Shown here one piece after another: positions 47,917 through 59,108 of a stretch of 64,000 nt of DNA. How positions within the stretch are numbered: position 1 is the first letter of the stretch; the number at the start of each line of letters is the position of its first letter. The translations under genes and the position numbers were made by a program. The stretch covers positions 1 to 64,000 of the forward strand of contig JAANYP010002875.1 of the NCBI GenBank assembly GCA_020465985.1, given 5' to 3'. This stretch comes from Centrapalus pauciflorus. Taxonomy: Eukaryota > Streptophyta > Magnoliopsida > Asterales > Asteraceae. A model generated the notes under the pieces. That model saw only the letters and a program-made list of their open reading frames with translations. It did no database searches and was not told the DNA's origin.

Positions 47917-50148
47917 TGTTGCTTTGTGAGGACCGGTAGGTTTAAGCGAAGGTCTTTCAGTTGCAAAAATAAGGGTCATTCTGCATGGATCATCAAATCA
48001 GTCATGAACAACAAAGAATCAAGCATTAATGGCGATGAGGCAATAGAACCAGCAAGGATTCTTCTCGAGAGGCTGTTTGCCCAGACACAAAAGCTCGAAG
48101 AGAAGATTGGTAAAGATTTGAATCTGCCTCAGGATATTGAGCTTGAACTGAATCTCGGAAAGCTTGAATCGGATCTTCAAACTGCACTCTCTGTCTTGAG
48201 AAAAAAGGAAGAAGATTTAGAAGCTGCAGAACGTAAGATATCATTAGAGTATCGTGACCTAAACCAAGCAAAAGAGGAGTTGAGCAAACGGGAAGAAGTT
48301 ATAACTGCTGCTTTTTCAAGGCAGGAGAAACTTGAGGAGGAGCTAAAACAAGCTAATCTTGATTTGGCTTCGCAAGCAATCGAAATCAAAGATTTGAAAC
48401 TTAAACTTGAAAAGCGAGATGAGGAGATAACCGCAGCCCAATCGGCACTTGTGTTAAAAGAAAACGAAATGAATATCATGATTAGTGAGTTGATGATAAA
48501 GACGGAGGAAGCCGAGAATACCAAATCTGAACTTATGTCCAAGTCTCAGCTTTTGGTCAAGACAAATGAAATTATAAATAAACAAACGATAGAGATTCAA
48601 GAATTGAGAAAAGCGGTTCAGGAGAAGGACGAAGAACTGCAAATTTCTATGACACTTCTTGAATCTGAAGAAGAGAAGCTAAAAGCTGTGGAGGCGAATT
48701 TGGAGAAGCAGACAATGGATTGGCTTGTGGCGCAGGAAGAAATGAAGAAATTAGCAGCGGAAGCATCGAAACGCACGGCTGAAGTTAATGAATCGTTGGA
48801 GGAGTTTACAAGAGTAAGAAAGCTACTTGCGGATTTGAGATCAGAGTTAGTATCATCGCAGAAATCACTGACTTTATCTAGGAAACAAATGGAAGATCAA
48901 CAAGAGCTTCTCGAAAAGGAGCTCGTAGAACTCGAAGAACATAGGAAAAGCTTAAGTTCGTACACGGAAAGTCTCAAAGATGCTGAGGTTGAAGTCGAAA
49001 GTGAAAGAGCTAAGCTTAGACTTGCAGAGGCTCGGAAACAAGAGCTCGAAATCGAGTTAGCCATAGAGAAAGACCTGATCACGGAGTTACAAAATCGTTT
49101 AAACGATGAAAAAGTTTCTCTGCAACACGCAGCCGAAGAAATGTCTATTCTTAGAGACGAACTAGACCGAAGAAAGTCGGAGTATGAGGAAATGCAAAAT
49201 CGTCTCGTGTCCAAAGAGTCTGAACTCGTTGAAGCAAAACTCGAGATTCAACACTTAAAGTCCGAGCAGGCGTTTCTTGAGCTCATGTTGAAGGAGAAAG
49301 AATCTGAACTATCCGACACACAAAAAATGCTGGGTGAAGTGAATCTAGAAATCTCGAATCTAAAAGTGCTTTTGGGAAGTAGAGACGACGAGCTTAGGGA
49401 GACAACAACGATGCTGAAAGAGAAAGAGGAACAGGTTGAGATGATGCAACATGATCTTAACGAGACAAAGATGAAGTATTCTGAAGCCACAATTGTCGTA
49501 GAACGGATAGTTGAGCTTACGAACAAAGCCGTCAATTCTATTGAATACGAAGGTCACGTTTCATCCGAAGAGAAACCAACGGAATCCACTTTCAAATGGG
49601 AGAAGAAACAGCTCGAGACCGAACTTGACGTGATCAGGGAAACACTTAGGTTACGAGAAATGGAAATTCTGCAAGCTCGAAGAGCTCTAACAATCAAAGA
49701 CAATGAGCTTAAAATGGTTTTGGAAAAACTAGATCAACGAGAAAAGGAGATGCAGGAAATGAAGCAAGAATTGACCGCAGACGCCGATGATTTGAGGAAG
49801 CTTTACGCGATAGCACAAGAGAGAATTGGCGAGAAAAGCATCGGTGAATTGGCAATTGAAAAACTGCAGTTAGAAGCTGCTCAACTCGAAGTCGAAGCTG
49901 CAACAAGCGCTCTTGAGAAAATCACGGAGATGAGTAGAGAGCTTTTACGTACAACTAGTTTAGCTAACGAGGCTGATTATGATCTCGACGTTTCAATGCC
50001 TGAAAACGAGGTACGATCTTCTGAAGATCGGTGTTACGCTGAGCTAAAAACCGAAGTTGCCAGGCTTTCGGATTTCACTCAAAAGCTCATACAAGAGGCT
50101 GGAATTGCTGGCGATTCCGATGTCCCTTGTACTGTTGTAGATAACTAA
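47917..50148 (+). CDS. MRC: MRC/PII1-like plastid coiled-coil protein, exon 2
   Basis: 743 codons to the TAA at 50146-50148; with exon 1 the protein has 763 residues. After a basic, Ser-containing stretch (RTGRFKRRSFSCKNKGHSAW), which extends the transit peptide, comes EPARILLERLFAQTQKLEEKIG and then almost continuous heptad coiled coil to the end, with IQHLKSEQAFLEL and LYAIAQERIGEKSIGELAIE near the C-terminus. These blocks and the length fit MYOSIN-RESEMBLING CHLOROPLAST PROTEIN (Arabidopsis At4g32190, also called PROTEIN INVOLVED IN STARCH INITIATION 1). That protein acts with starch synthase 4 in granule initiation at thylakoids. Identification is from memory of the family; the frame is intact. 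It is the only clear host gene in the window. Confidence 0.8.
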   Translation, partial: CCFVRTGRFKRRSFSCKNKGHSAWIIKSVMNNKESSINGDEAIEPARILLERLFAQTQKLEEKIGKDLNLPQDIELELNLGKLESDLQTALSVLRKKEEDLEAAERKISLEYRDLNQAKEELSKREEVITAAFSRQEKLEEELKQANLDLASQAIEIKDLKLKLEKRDEEITAAQSALVLKENEMNIMISELMIKTEEAENTKSELMSKSQLLVKTNEIINKQTIEIQELRKAVQEKDEELQISMTLLESEEEKLKAVEANLEKQTMDWLVAQEEMKKLAAEASKRTAEVNESLEEFTRVRKLLADLRSELVSSQKSLTLSRKQMEDQQELLEKELVELEEHRKSLSSYTESLKDAEVEVESERAKLRLAEARKQELEIELAIEKDLITELQNRLNDEKVSLQHAAEEMSILRDELDRRKSEYEEMQNRLVSKESELVEAKLEIQHLKSEQAFLELMLKEKESELSDTQKMLGEVNLEISNLKVLLGSRDDELRETTTMLKEKEEQVEMMQHDLNETKMKYSEATIVVERIVELTNKAVNSIEYEGHVSSEEKPTESTFKWEKKQLETELDVIRETLRLREMEILQARRALTIKDNELKMVLEKLDQREKEMQEMKQELTADADDLRKLYAIAQERIGEKSIGELAIEKLQLEAAQLEVEAATSALEKITEMSRELLRTTSLANEADYDLDVSMPENEVRSSEDRCYAELKTEVARLSDFTQKLIQEAGIAGDSDVPCTVVDN

Positions 50149-50272
50149 CGACATGTTTGTTCGTTGTACCCGTAATGTGCTTTATGGATTGCTAGGTGCT
50201 CGGTAAGCTTCTCTCGGATCTCGGTTTGCACGTTAACTGTACATCAATGCATAAAGGGTTCGTGCTAACCCT

Positions 50273-50642
50273 GAACGAATCGAAACCGAGTTCGATCGAG
50301 TTCAGCTCGAGTCTGTTTTCGAATTTTGAGTTGTGTTGAATAGATCCATTGTGATACTTAAACCATATTCAAAGTAGAGGGTCTTACTCCTAAATAGCAT
50401 TCATCTTTCTTCCTTGTAAAAAATGTAGAGATTTTAAATTTGGTTTAACCTAATTAAACTGTTTTGTGTGTTTATATTGTTAAATAACAATCTATTTTGT
50501 TTGTTAAACTTTTAAAATCTATCTCATTTAAATTTAATGTTTAATAGGATAGTTAGTTTAACGACTCGTCTGTTACACAGATTGATTTTTGATTTTACTA
50601 ACTAGAATATGTAAACGTTGAAAAAGCTATAACAAATAGAAT
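50273..50642. repeat. Tandem duplicate copy A, 3' flank of the MRC-like gene
   Basis: GAACGAATCGAAACCGAGTT ... recurs at 50643 with about 97 percent identity by eye over 370 bp. Copy A starts 124 bp after the stop codon, so the 3' UTR/terminator zone of the gene is part of the duplicated unit. Confidence 0.85.
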
Positions 50643-51448
50643 GAACGAATCGAAACCGAGTTCGATCGAGTTCAACTCGAGTCTGTTTTCGAATTTTGAG
50701 TTGTGTTGAATAGATCCATTGTGATACTTAAACCATATTCAAAGTAGAGGATCTTACTCCTAAAAAGCATTCATCTTTCTTCCTTGTAAAAAATGTAGAG
50801 ATTTTTAATATGGCTTAACCTAATTAAACTGTTTTGTGTGTTTATATTGTTAAATAACAATCTAATTTGTTTGTTAAACTTTTAAAATCTATCTCATTTA
50901 AAATTAATGTTTAATAGGATAGTTAGTTTAACGACTCGTTTATTACACGGATTGATTTTTGATTTTATTAACTAGAATATGTAAACGTTGAAAAAGCTAT
51001 AACAAATAGAATGAACAAAATATAGAAAACTATGTTAATTTTAATCACATGGGATGAACATATTACGATAAGAACATATTAGGATAAGAACAAATATAAC
51101 GGACTTAATTTTGCAACAAATATGACAGATTCAACAGAATCTCGATAGATTTATGAAGCGTTGATTTATAATATTAACCTCTTGAAAAAGGATTATTGTT
51201 AAATCCTTTTTAGACAAATTAACAGTAATCCTTTTTAGACAAATGATTCTTCAAGAGAATTTAATTTTAATTATTTATTTAATGTTAATATAAAAATTAT
51301 AGATCTCACATGAAAGAAAGTTATTCTAATGACAGTCTAGTTAAGTGTCAAGTGATATTTATGTACTTTTTTAATAAAATAACTAAGTTGCTACCCATGT
51401 AATACATGACTTGATTTAAAAATAAATATGTATAAATACATATAAAAT
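50643..51448. repeat. Tandem copy B, left part (continues at 60456)
   Basis: Same unit as copy A for 370 bp, then sequence shared with copy C (61200-61620). It is split by El-4 after AAAAT (51444-51448); the right part is 60456-60973. Confidence 0.8.
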
Positions 51449-53074
51449 TGTAACACCCTCGAACTAAACCACAATGCCACGTAAATAACACATCATCCGT
51501 GACATAATATAATATTCCCTACTCTATCCCCGAAGCACAAGCATAAAAACCCGATAATTTAAAACATTATTTTACATAAGAAACAGTCACGGAAGTCTCT
51601 GAATATTACACAACCTATCCGAAGTATATAAACAGTCCACAAAATATAACTATCTCTACGCGGGTAGCTAACCCCTCGATCACAGAAATGTAAACCTACT
51701 TTGGTGCAGCAGGCCTACTAGCAGTCCGATCACCTGGGACACACAATATCACACATAGGTCAGCTAATGCTGGTGAGAATGCAAGGGTTAGTGTACGATT
51801 ATAAAGCTCAGAAAATAATTAACTCAACAATAAAACGTTCAGCGTTCTCTACTGAACAAGTATATGAGATCCCACAAGATAGCTCAATAGGTACTCAACT
51901 CGCGTGGATAGGTCCACGTACCAAAATCCCTAGACCGCACAAAGCAGTCGTCAGGAACTTAAAAGGGAATTGGGAGCGACCCAACCCCTGCCCAGCCGTA
52001 CAGTTTAGTATCTCAACAGCTCAAGTGTCCCAAATCTCATATTTAAAATAAAGTTAACAATAGCTCAGTAATACAAGCATGATAGCATCTCAATAAAAAC
52101 TCATAAGAAAACTCATGATATCTCATAAAAATCTCAGTAAAAGATCATGCAAGTATCAGTAAATAATCGTACAAGTATCTCAAGAAAAACATGCAAACTC
52201 ACCTGCTCAGCTAGATAAACTAAGTCTCGGTTCCCTGCCCTTTCCCTACCCTGTCAACACGAGACCCTGAAATCACAATATCACAACTCAATATCACAAT
52301 CTCAACCCAACAACTCTATATACAATTCTGAACAACTCTCGAGACCCCAAGGACCCAAATACACGACTCATAGAACCCGAAAACCCGACCCGAACCCTCA
52401 GCCGCATCGCGGCCGTACTCAACCAATCGCGGCCGCACTGACCCTATCGCGGTCGCGGCCGCGCTGATCTCAAACTCGGCCGTGCTCACATCGCGGTCCG
52501 AGCTCGGGCTCAAACCGCCTGCGATCATCTCAAGAACATCGCGGCCCGCGATCACGGGATCGCGGTCGCGCTCACAGACGAACAGTAGCAGGTATGCTCT
52601 GTTTCTACACAGCCCAGGGATTTATCCCTTTAATCCATTTCAGCTCGATTTTAACCACAGATATGGACTCGAATTTGCTCAGAAACAATCACAAACTCAA
52701 TTGAATCACTCACTCATGATTTATAACAATTAACTCACGAATTTGAGCTCAGAATTACCTCAAATATGCAACTAAGAAGATGATGGAAGAATTCGGAAGC
52801 TTTAATCACGATTCGAAGCTTCAATCTCTGATTAGCAGGAGCTGGAATTCACAATTACACACACATACACTCTTAAATTGAAACTCAGATTTGGGAGAAT
52901 GAAAGCAAGCATCCAAAGAGGTCCCCCTTTTATACGTTTTGGACTAAAACTCGGTCTGGTACCCAATATCCGATCCCAATACCCAAAATACAAATTTATA
53001 TCCCCGGGTCCCAAATTAAATAATTAATCCAATAAAATAATTCCACGTACCTATCTCAAAATCGGGATGTTACA
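51449..53074 (-). repeat. El-4 3' LTR
   Basis: On the minus strand TGTAACATCCCG ... GGGTGTTACA. A GC-rich array of ATCGCGGCCG/ATCGCGGTCG units lies at 52401-52573, with several CpG-rich palindromes. Small frames in the LTR (51767-52051 and others) are not genes. Confidence 0.92.
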
Positions 53075-53090
53075 AGTCCTCCCTCCTTAT
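53075..53090 (-). promoter_or_regulatory. El-4 polypurine tract
   Basis: ATAAGGAGGGAGGACT on the minus strand, directly before the LTR start TGTAACATCC. Confidence 0.85.
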
Positions 53091-53110
53091 GAAGATTCTG
53101 TCCTCAGAAT

Positions 53111-54775
53111 CTAGCTCGAAGCAAAGAGGTGAGGATAACGGCTGCGCATCTCTGACTCTAGTTCCCATGTGGCGCCGATACCCTTATGGTGCTTCCATTG
53201 CACCAACACTAACGCCACCTCTTTATTACGCAACTTCTTCACTTTCCGATCTGTCACTGCCTCAGGCTGCTCAGCATACTGTAGTCTGTCATCGACCTCA
53301 ATCTCTGATAAGGGCACTCTCTGATCATCACGGGCCAAACACTTACGGAGATGGATGACATGAAAAGCATTATGAACTCCCGACAACTCTGGAGGCAAAT
53401 TCAGACGATAAGCCTGATCCCCGATCCTCTCAACGACCTCGAACAGCCCAATATAACGCGGTCCCAACTTACCTCGTCTCCGAAACCGGATAATCCCCTT
53501 CCAGGGTGAGACTTTAAGCATCACAGAGTCTCCGACCTGAAACTCTAACTCATACATCCGGCGATCCGCATAACTCTTCTGGCGACTCTGAGCTGTCCTA
53601 ATCCGCTGCTGAATCATAGCGACCTTGTCGCTAGTCTCCTGAAGAACCTCTGGCCCGCTGATAGGACGCTCCCCAACCTCTCCCCAACATACTGGAGTCA
53701 AGCACTTACGCCCATAAAGAGCCTCAAACGGAGGCATGCCGATAGATGCATGGTAGCTATTATTATACGCAAACTCAACAAGCGGCAAATGCAAATCCCA
53801 GCTACCCCCAAAATCAATAACACAAGCCTGCAACATATCCTCCAAAGTCTGATTAGTCCGCTCTGTCTGACCCCCTGTCTGCGGATGATAAGTTGTACTC
53901 AGCTGAATTCGGGTGCCTAACTCTCTCTGGAAGCTCTGCCAGAATTGCGACACAAATCGGCTATCTCGGTCAGACGTAATGGATCTCGGAACTCCATGTC
54001 TCGCAACAATCTCGCTGATGTAGAGGCGCGCTAACTGATCCATCGTAATAGTCCCACGAACGGCTAAGAAGTGGGCGCTCTTCGTAAGCCGATCGACAAT
54101 CACCCAAATCATATCATTCCCACGAACAGTCCGCGGGAGTCTCACTATGAAGTCCATGATGATGTCATACCATTTCCACTTTGGAATCTCTAGCGGCTGA
54201 AGTCTACCATGCGGCTTCTGATGCTCACTCTTAACTCTTAAACACGTCATACACACCTCCACATACTTTCCCACATCCCTCTTCATCTCCGGCCACCAAT
54301 AATGAACTCGCAAATCTCGATACATTTTCGTGCTACCCGGATGGATCGACAATCTAGACTTATGGGAATCATCTAGAATCAGCTGTCTCAAACCACCTAC
54401 TCTAGGAACCCACGCTCGACCACGGAGGGTCATCAAACCTCTGTCATCTCGGCTCAACAACTCTAGCTGCCCGGCTAATCTCTCTCTCTGCACATTCTCG
54501 CCCCTCAGCCCCTCCTCCTGAGCTAACCGCAGACCGTCAATCAAGGTCGACGTGACCTCTAATCGAGAAGCTCTAGATACAACCGTCTGCTCATAGGATC
54601 TCCTGCTCAAAGCGTCTGCCACCACGTTAGCTTTTCCCGGGTGGTACTGGATGTCACAATCATAATCCTTTAGGAGCTCCATACTACGCCTCTGCCTCAT
54701 GTTCAGCTCCTTCTGACTGAACAGATACTGCAAACTCTTATGATCAGTGAACACGGTAAAGCGCGTCCCATACAA
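53111..54775 (-). pseudogene. El-4 RNase H end, integrase and chromodomain
   Basis: Continues the frame after the stop at 54785. RNase H end (FTDHKSLQYLFSQKELN, HPGKANVVADALSRR); integrase zinc region (HPGSTKMYRDLRVHYWW ... CMTCLRVKSEHQKP) and core with acids in IIMDFIVRLP, SDRDSRFVS and GQTERTN. The C-terminal domain (GPRYIGLFEVVERIG, VHNAFHVIHLRK) and a complete chromodomain, VLVQWKHHKGIGATWELE, follow. The chromodomain is the part known in this lineage to guide insertion toward certain chromatin. The block is intact apart from the upstream stop codon. Confidence 0.9.
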
Positions 54776-54784
54776 ATAATGCCG

Positions 54785-56068
54785 TCATATCTTCAAGGCA
54801 AAGACTATGGCGTCCAACTCTAAATCATGCACTGGCCGACTCAACTCATAGCTTCGAAGCTGTCTCGAGGCATAAGCAATCACCTTCCCTCTCTGCATTA
54901 GTACACACCCCAATCCAGTAAAGGAAGCATCGCAATACACAGCAAAATCCTCAGAACCCTCTGGCAGCGCTAGAATCGGAGCCCTACACAACCGATTCTT
55001 CAACTCTAGAAAAGCACTCTCCTGCTCCTCGGTCCACACAAACGGCACTGACTGCCTAGTCAACATTGTCAAAGGCACCGCGATCCGCGAGAAATTCTCT
55101 ATAGACCGCCGATAATATCCAGCCAAACCCAAGAAGCTGCGAACCTCTGACACAGATGTGGGCTGGCTCCAACTCATAATCGCCTCGATTTTCGCGGGAT
55201 CCACCTTAACGCCCTCACTCGTCACCACGTGCCCCAAGAACTGCGCCTCTCGAAGCCAGAACTCGCACTTCGGAAACTTGGCATATAGCCTCTCTCGCTG
55301 CAAAATACTCAGGACCTCTCTCAAATGCTGGCTATGCTCCTCGCCACTCCTCGAGTAGATCAGAATATCATCAATGAACACAATCACAAAACGGTCGAGC
55401 ATCGGCCTGCAGACCCTATTCATTAGGTCCATAAACGCTGTTGGGGCGTTAGTCAGCCCGAACGACATGACTAAAAACTCATAATGACCGTATCTGGTCC
55501 TAAACGCAGTCTTAGGCACATCCTCATCTCTAACTCTCAGCTGATGATACCCGGAACGCAGATCAATCTTCGAGAAGAAACTCGCCCCCTGAAGCTGATC
55601 AAAGAGATCATCAATCCTCGGCAAGGGATAACAGTTCCTCACCGTTACCCTATTAAGCTCTCTATAATCAATACACATACGCATCGTCCCGTCCTTCTTC
55701 TTCACGAATAACACAGGGGCTCCCCACGGAGAAGAACTGGGGCGAATAAACCCTCGATCCAACAGATCCTGCAACTGCGTCATCATCTCGCGCATTTCGG
55801 TAGGAGCTAACCGATACGGCGTACGCGCAATAGGAACGGCCCCGGGAACTAGGTCGATCCTAAACTCAACCTGCCGGTCCGGCGGCAGACCTGGCAACTC
55901 ATCCGGAAACACGTCGGGGAAATCTCTAACCACTGGCACATCCCTGACCTCCCTCTTCTCTTTCTTCGAATCTACCACATAAGCTAAATAGGTGGCACAT
56001 CCCTTCGCCACATACCTCTGTGCCTGTGTCATCGACACAATACTCATCTCTCCCCTACGCCTCTCGCC
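54785..56068 (-). pseudogene. El-4 protease end and reverse transcriptase
   Basis: Same frame as gag, after a stop at 56071-56069. Contains FPDVFPDELPGLPP, APYRLAPTEMREM, LPRIDDLFDQLQGASFFSKI, SFGLTNAPTAFM, catalytic FIDDILIYSR, FWLREAQFLGHVV (uninterrupted where El-3 has its intron-like insert) and the start of RNase H (YCDASFTGLGCVLMQ). It ends at TGA 54787-54785, directly before RHYLYGTR, one transition from TGG. Confidence 0.9.
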
Positions 56069-57781
56069 TTATATCATCGCTGACTCTGACTCGGAAACAA
56101 GAATACGAATCATCTTCTTAGAACAGAAGATATCTGCCTGACGCGCTGTCAGCCAATCCATGCTAACAATGGCATCAAAACTGCTAATCTCCATAGGCAT
56201 CAAGTCTATGGAAAATCGATGGCCATTTATCTCTAATACACAATCTCTATAGATACGACTCACTAATACAGTACTACCATCAACACGCTCAACAATAACA
56301 GTCACAGATAACTCAGATGAAGGCATAGCAAAATAATCACAGAAGGAGGCAGATACATATGAACGATCAGATCCCGAATCAAATAAAATAAAGGCACGCA
56401 ATCCGTTAAGGATAAACGTACCAGATACAACATCAGGCGACTCGTGCGCCTCCTCAGCAGTGGCCTGGAAGACCCTGCCACGAGCCCTCGGTGCTCCTCC
56501 TCCCCGAGGTGCTGAAGATGACCCAGACGGCCCAGCTCCACTCGAACTCGACCCCGGAAACCCCGCTCTCGGGTTCGGACAATCCCGAGACATATGACCC
56601 GGCTTCCCGCACCGAAAACAAAGAGATTCCTGGGAAGTACATGCAACAGCTGTGTGACCAAACTGGCCACATCTAAAACAACGAAGATGCTCCCGGGCAC
56701 ACGGCCCTGCGAGGCGGTGATGGCACCGCTGGCAATCTCTCTCCACCGAGGCTGAACTCTCAACTCGGCTCCCAGAATCCCGAGATCCCCTCCCAACACT
56801 TCCCTGACTCTGACTCTGACCCTGCTGTCGCTGCCCCTGCTGTCTCTGACTACCGCGACCCTGTCCCTGACTCTGACCGGCTCCCAACTGTCTATCATCC
56901 CGACCCTGATCCCGCTGGGCTCCCGAACTCTGTCCCTGCTGCTCGGAATACCCGCCCTGACGGCTCTCTCTATAGAATCTCGAAGACCCGGAACTCTGGC
57001 CCTGACCCGATGGCTCGATACGCTGTCTCTGGGGAGCCGACTGCTCCCGCTGTCTCTCCACTTCCCGCTCTCGGCGGCGGGCATACTCCATCGCTGAGGC
57101 AAATGTGGGGTCACGCAGCATCCCCACGAACTCTCGAATGTCCGGTCTCAATCCCTCAATAAACATAGTGACCTTCCGGTCCTCTGTAGCTACCTGATGC
57201 GGCGCAAACTGGGCTCTATCATTAAACACATCAACATACTCCTGGAAGGTTCTGGATCCCTGCTGTAGATGGATAAACTCTCGCTCCAACTCTCTCCTCG
57301 TGTCCAACGGACAGTACTGCAGCTCAAACTTTGTACAGAACGCCTCCCAAGACATCAGATAGGCTTCGTCAACTCCCTGAGCACTGACGACTGAACTCCA
57401 CCATCTCAATGCTCCTCCCTTCAGAAGGTAGGAAGCATAACTCACTCTATCCGCTCTATCCACATGAGCTATACGAAACGCAACCTCGACCTCTCTCAAC
57501 CAATCTAGTGCCTTCGAGGCACCAACTCCACCAAAGAACTCAGAAGGGCGACCTGTCATGAAGTCCTTAAAGGACCCTCGCGATGGCTGGCTAGAAGAAG
57601 CACCAGCCCCCGAACTCTGCTCTCCCTCGGGTGGAGGCACCGCGCCTCGACCCCTACCCACGCCCTGGACCGGAAAACGCTCATCTAATATCTGACCTAT
57701 CACAGAATACAAGTCAGATCTACGCACAGGCTCATCATCCCTATGGTCATCCCCCTGAGGCCCGCTGCCCTGACGGTCCAT
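56069..57781 (-). CDS. El-4 Gag and protease
   Basis: Start at the ATG at 57781 (MDRQGSGPQGDD), six nt after an acceptor-like TTGTGCAG; the frame is open 10 codons further up. Gag core SFKDFMTGRPSEFFGG, ALRWWSSV, CTKFELQYCPLD; a Gln/Arg/Gly/Ser-rich region; CXXC-rich part with CFRCGQFGHTAVAC and CFRCGKPGHMSRDC knuckles; protease FILFDSGSDRSYVS and SFDAIVSMDWLT. Stop TAA at 56071-56069 follows SAMI, one transition from CAA, with the same frame continuing after it. Confidence 0.9.
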   Translation of the reverse strand: MDRQGSGPQGDDHRDDEPVRRSDLYSVIGQILDERFPVQGVGRGRGAVPPPEGEQSSGAGASSSQPSRGSFKDFMTGRPSEFFGGVGASKALDWLREVEVAFRIAHVDRADRVSYASYLLKGGALRWWSSVVSAQGVDEAYLMSWEAFCTKFELQYCPLDTRRELEREFIHLQQGSRTFQEYVDVFNDRAQFAPHQVATEDRKVTMFIEGLRPDIREFVGMLRDPTFASAMEYARRREREVERQREQSAPQRQRIEPSGQGQSSGSSRFYRESRQGGYSEQQGQSSGAQRDQGRDDRQLGAGQSQGQGRGSQRQQGQRQQGQSQSQGSVGRGSRDSGSRVESSASVERDCQRCHHRLAGPCAREHLRCFRCGQFGHTAVACTSQESLCFRCGKPGHMSRDCPNPRAGFPGSSSSGAGPSGSSSAPRGGGAPRARGRVFQATAEEAHESPDVVSGTFILNGLRAFILFDSGSDRSYVSASFCDYFAMPSSELSVTVIVERVDGSTVLVSRIYRDCVLEINGHRFSIDLMPMEISSFDAIVSMDWLTARQADIFCSKKMIRILVSESESAMI

Positions 57782-57939
57782 AATAACCTGCACAATAAGA
57801 TAATAACACAAATTAACTCTACAAGACTCTACACACTACTCGTTCATCACCTGTTACTCTACTTCGGATTACAATCCAAGGGTCTAGACTCTAGGGTTTA
57901 AGCTTAAGCATCTACTAGATACTTAATCTCTTAAACCTA

Positions 57940-57952
57940 GGCTCTGATACCA
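57940..57952 (-). promoter_or_regulatory. El-4 primer-binding site
   Basis: TGGTATCAGAGCC on the minus strand, four nt after the LTR end (AGCT spacer); initiator Met-tRNA type. Confidence 0.92.
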
Positions 57953-58248
57953 AGCTTGTAACACCCTCGAACTAAACCACAATGCCACGTAAATAACACA
58001 TCATCCGTGACATAATATAATATTCCCTACTCTATCCCCGAAGCACAAGCATAAAAACCCGATAATTTAAAACATTATTTTACATAAGAAACAGTCACGG
58101 AAGTCTCTGAATATTACACAACCTATCCGAAGTATATAAACAGTCCACAAAATATAACTACCTCTACGCGGGTAGCTAACCCCTCGATCACAGAAATGTA
58201 AACCTACTTTGGTGCAGCAGGCCTACTAGCAGTCCGATCACCTGGGAC

Positions 58249-58840
58249 TAGGGATGTGTGGAATGACCGGAAAACCGAACCGAAACCGAAACCGAACCGG
58301 AACCGGAACCGATTGGAACCGATTTTTAGTATTCGGTTCGGTTATCGGTTCTTATATTTTTTAATTTTCGGTTATCGGTTATTCGGTTAACGGTTCTGCG
58401 GGTTTTGGTTATATCGGGTATGGAACCAATAATTCGAAAAGTCCATGACATGGATACCAAGAAAATTTAAAAACCCATGATGGGAATTGTGAAAAACAAA
58501 AGATTATTTGATGGTTGTCTTCCTCAATCCTCACCATACCTAACACTTGGAAGAATTAATTGTATCGATCAAATCCACTTTGTTCTAAAAACAAGCAAAT
58601 TTTAAAATACAATCAATAATTAAGAATATATCACTCTATTTAAAAAAATAATTCAGAATAGTATTTTATCAAGATTTACATTCAATAAAACGTTAACCAA
58701 AAGCAATCTAGATTTGAAAATCATTAGGAATTGTTCGGGTTGAAAATCCATACTTCACGTTGACGTTCATAACAAAAGTATTTTTTTTTTACAAAAGTAT
58801 AATAAAACTTTAATCGTGTTTTTTTGTTTATATCTTGTTA

Positions 58841-58911
<71 letters not shown>

Positions 58912-59108
58912 AGTACATATATATTTTTTTGCAAATTTCGGTTCTAATCGGTTCCGTACCCGAAATACCCGTACCATAACCGAACCGGAACCGGAACCGT
59001 GTTATAATTATTGGTTCGGTTATCGGTTCTTACAATCTTCAATTTTCGGTTTCGGTTAAATCGGTTCCGGTCCGGTTCGGTCCGGTTCCGGAACCGTTTA
59101 CATCCCTA
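58249..59108. mobile_element. Non-autonomous hAT-like element (860 bp)
   Basis: Terminal inverted repeats TAGGGATGT / ACATCCCTA; 8-bp target duplication CCTGGGAC at 58241-58248 and 59109-59116; the other LTR has the single CCTGGGAC at its unoccupied site (51731-51738). The subterminal regions are packed with ACCGAACCGG/CCGGTTCGGT-type units in opposite orientation at the two ends. No transposase frame. It contains (TA)n at 58843-58906. 8-bp duplication and TAGGG ends are hAT features. Confidence 0.9.
58843..58906. repeat. (TA)n microsatellite in the hAT-like element
   Basis: About 31 TA units, interrupted only at the edges. Confidence 0.95.

Noticed and set aside
51767..52051. Small frames in the El-4 LTRs (also 52482-52733, 59011-59427, 59858-60109)
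   Set aside because: They are LTR sequence, present in both LTRs, without any coding signature beyond being open.
56302..57114. 270-residue frame overlapping El-4 gag
   Set aside because: Same strand, alternative frame of the Arg/Gln/Gly-rich region of gag; a shadow caused by repeated codons.
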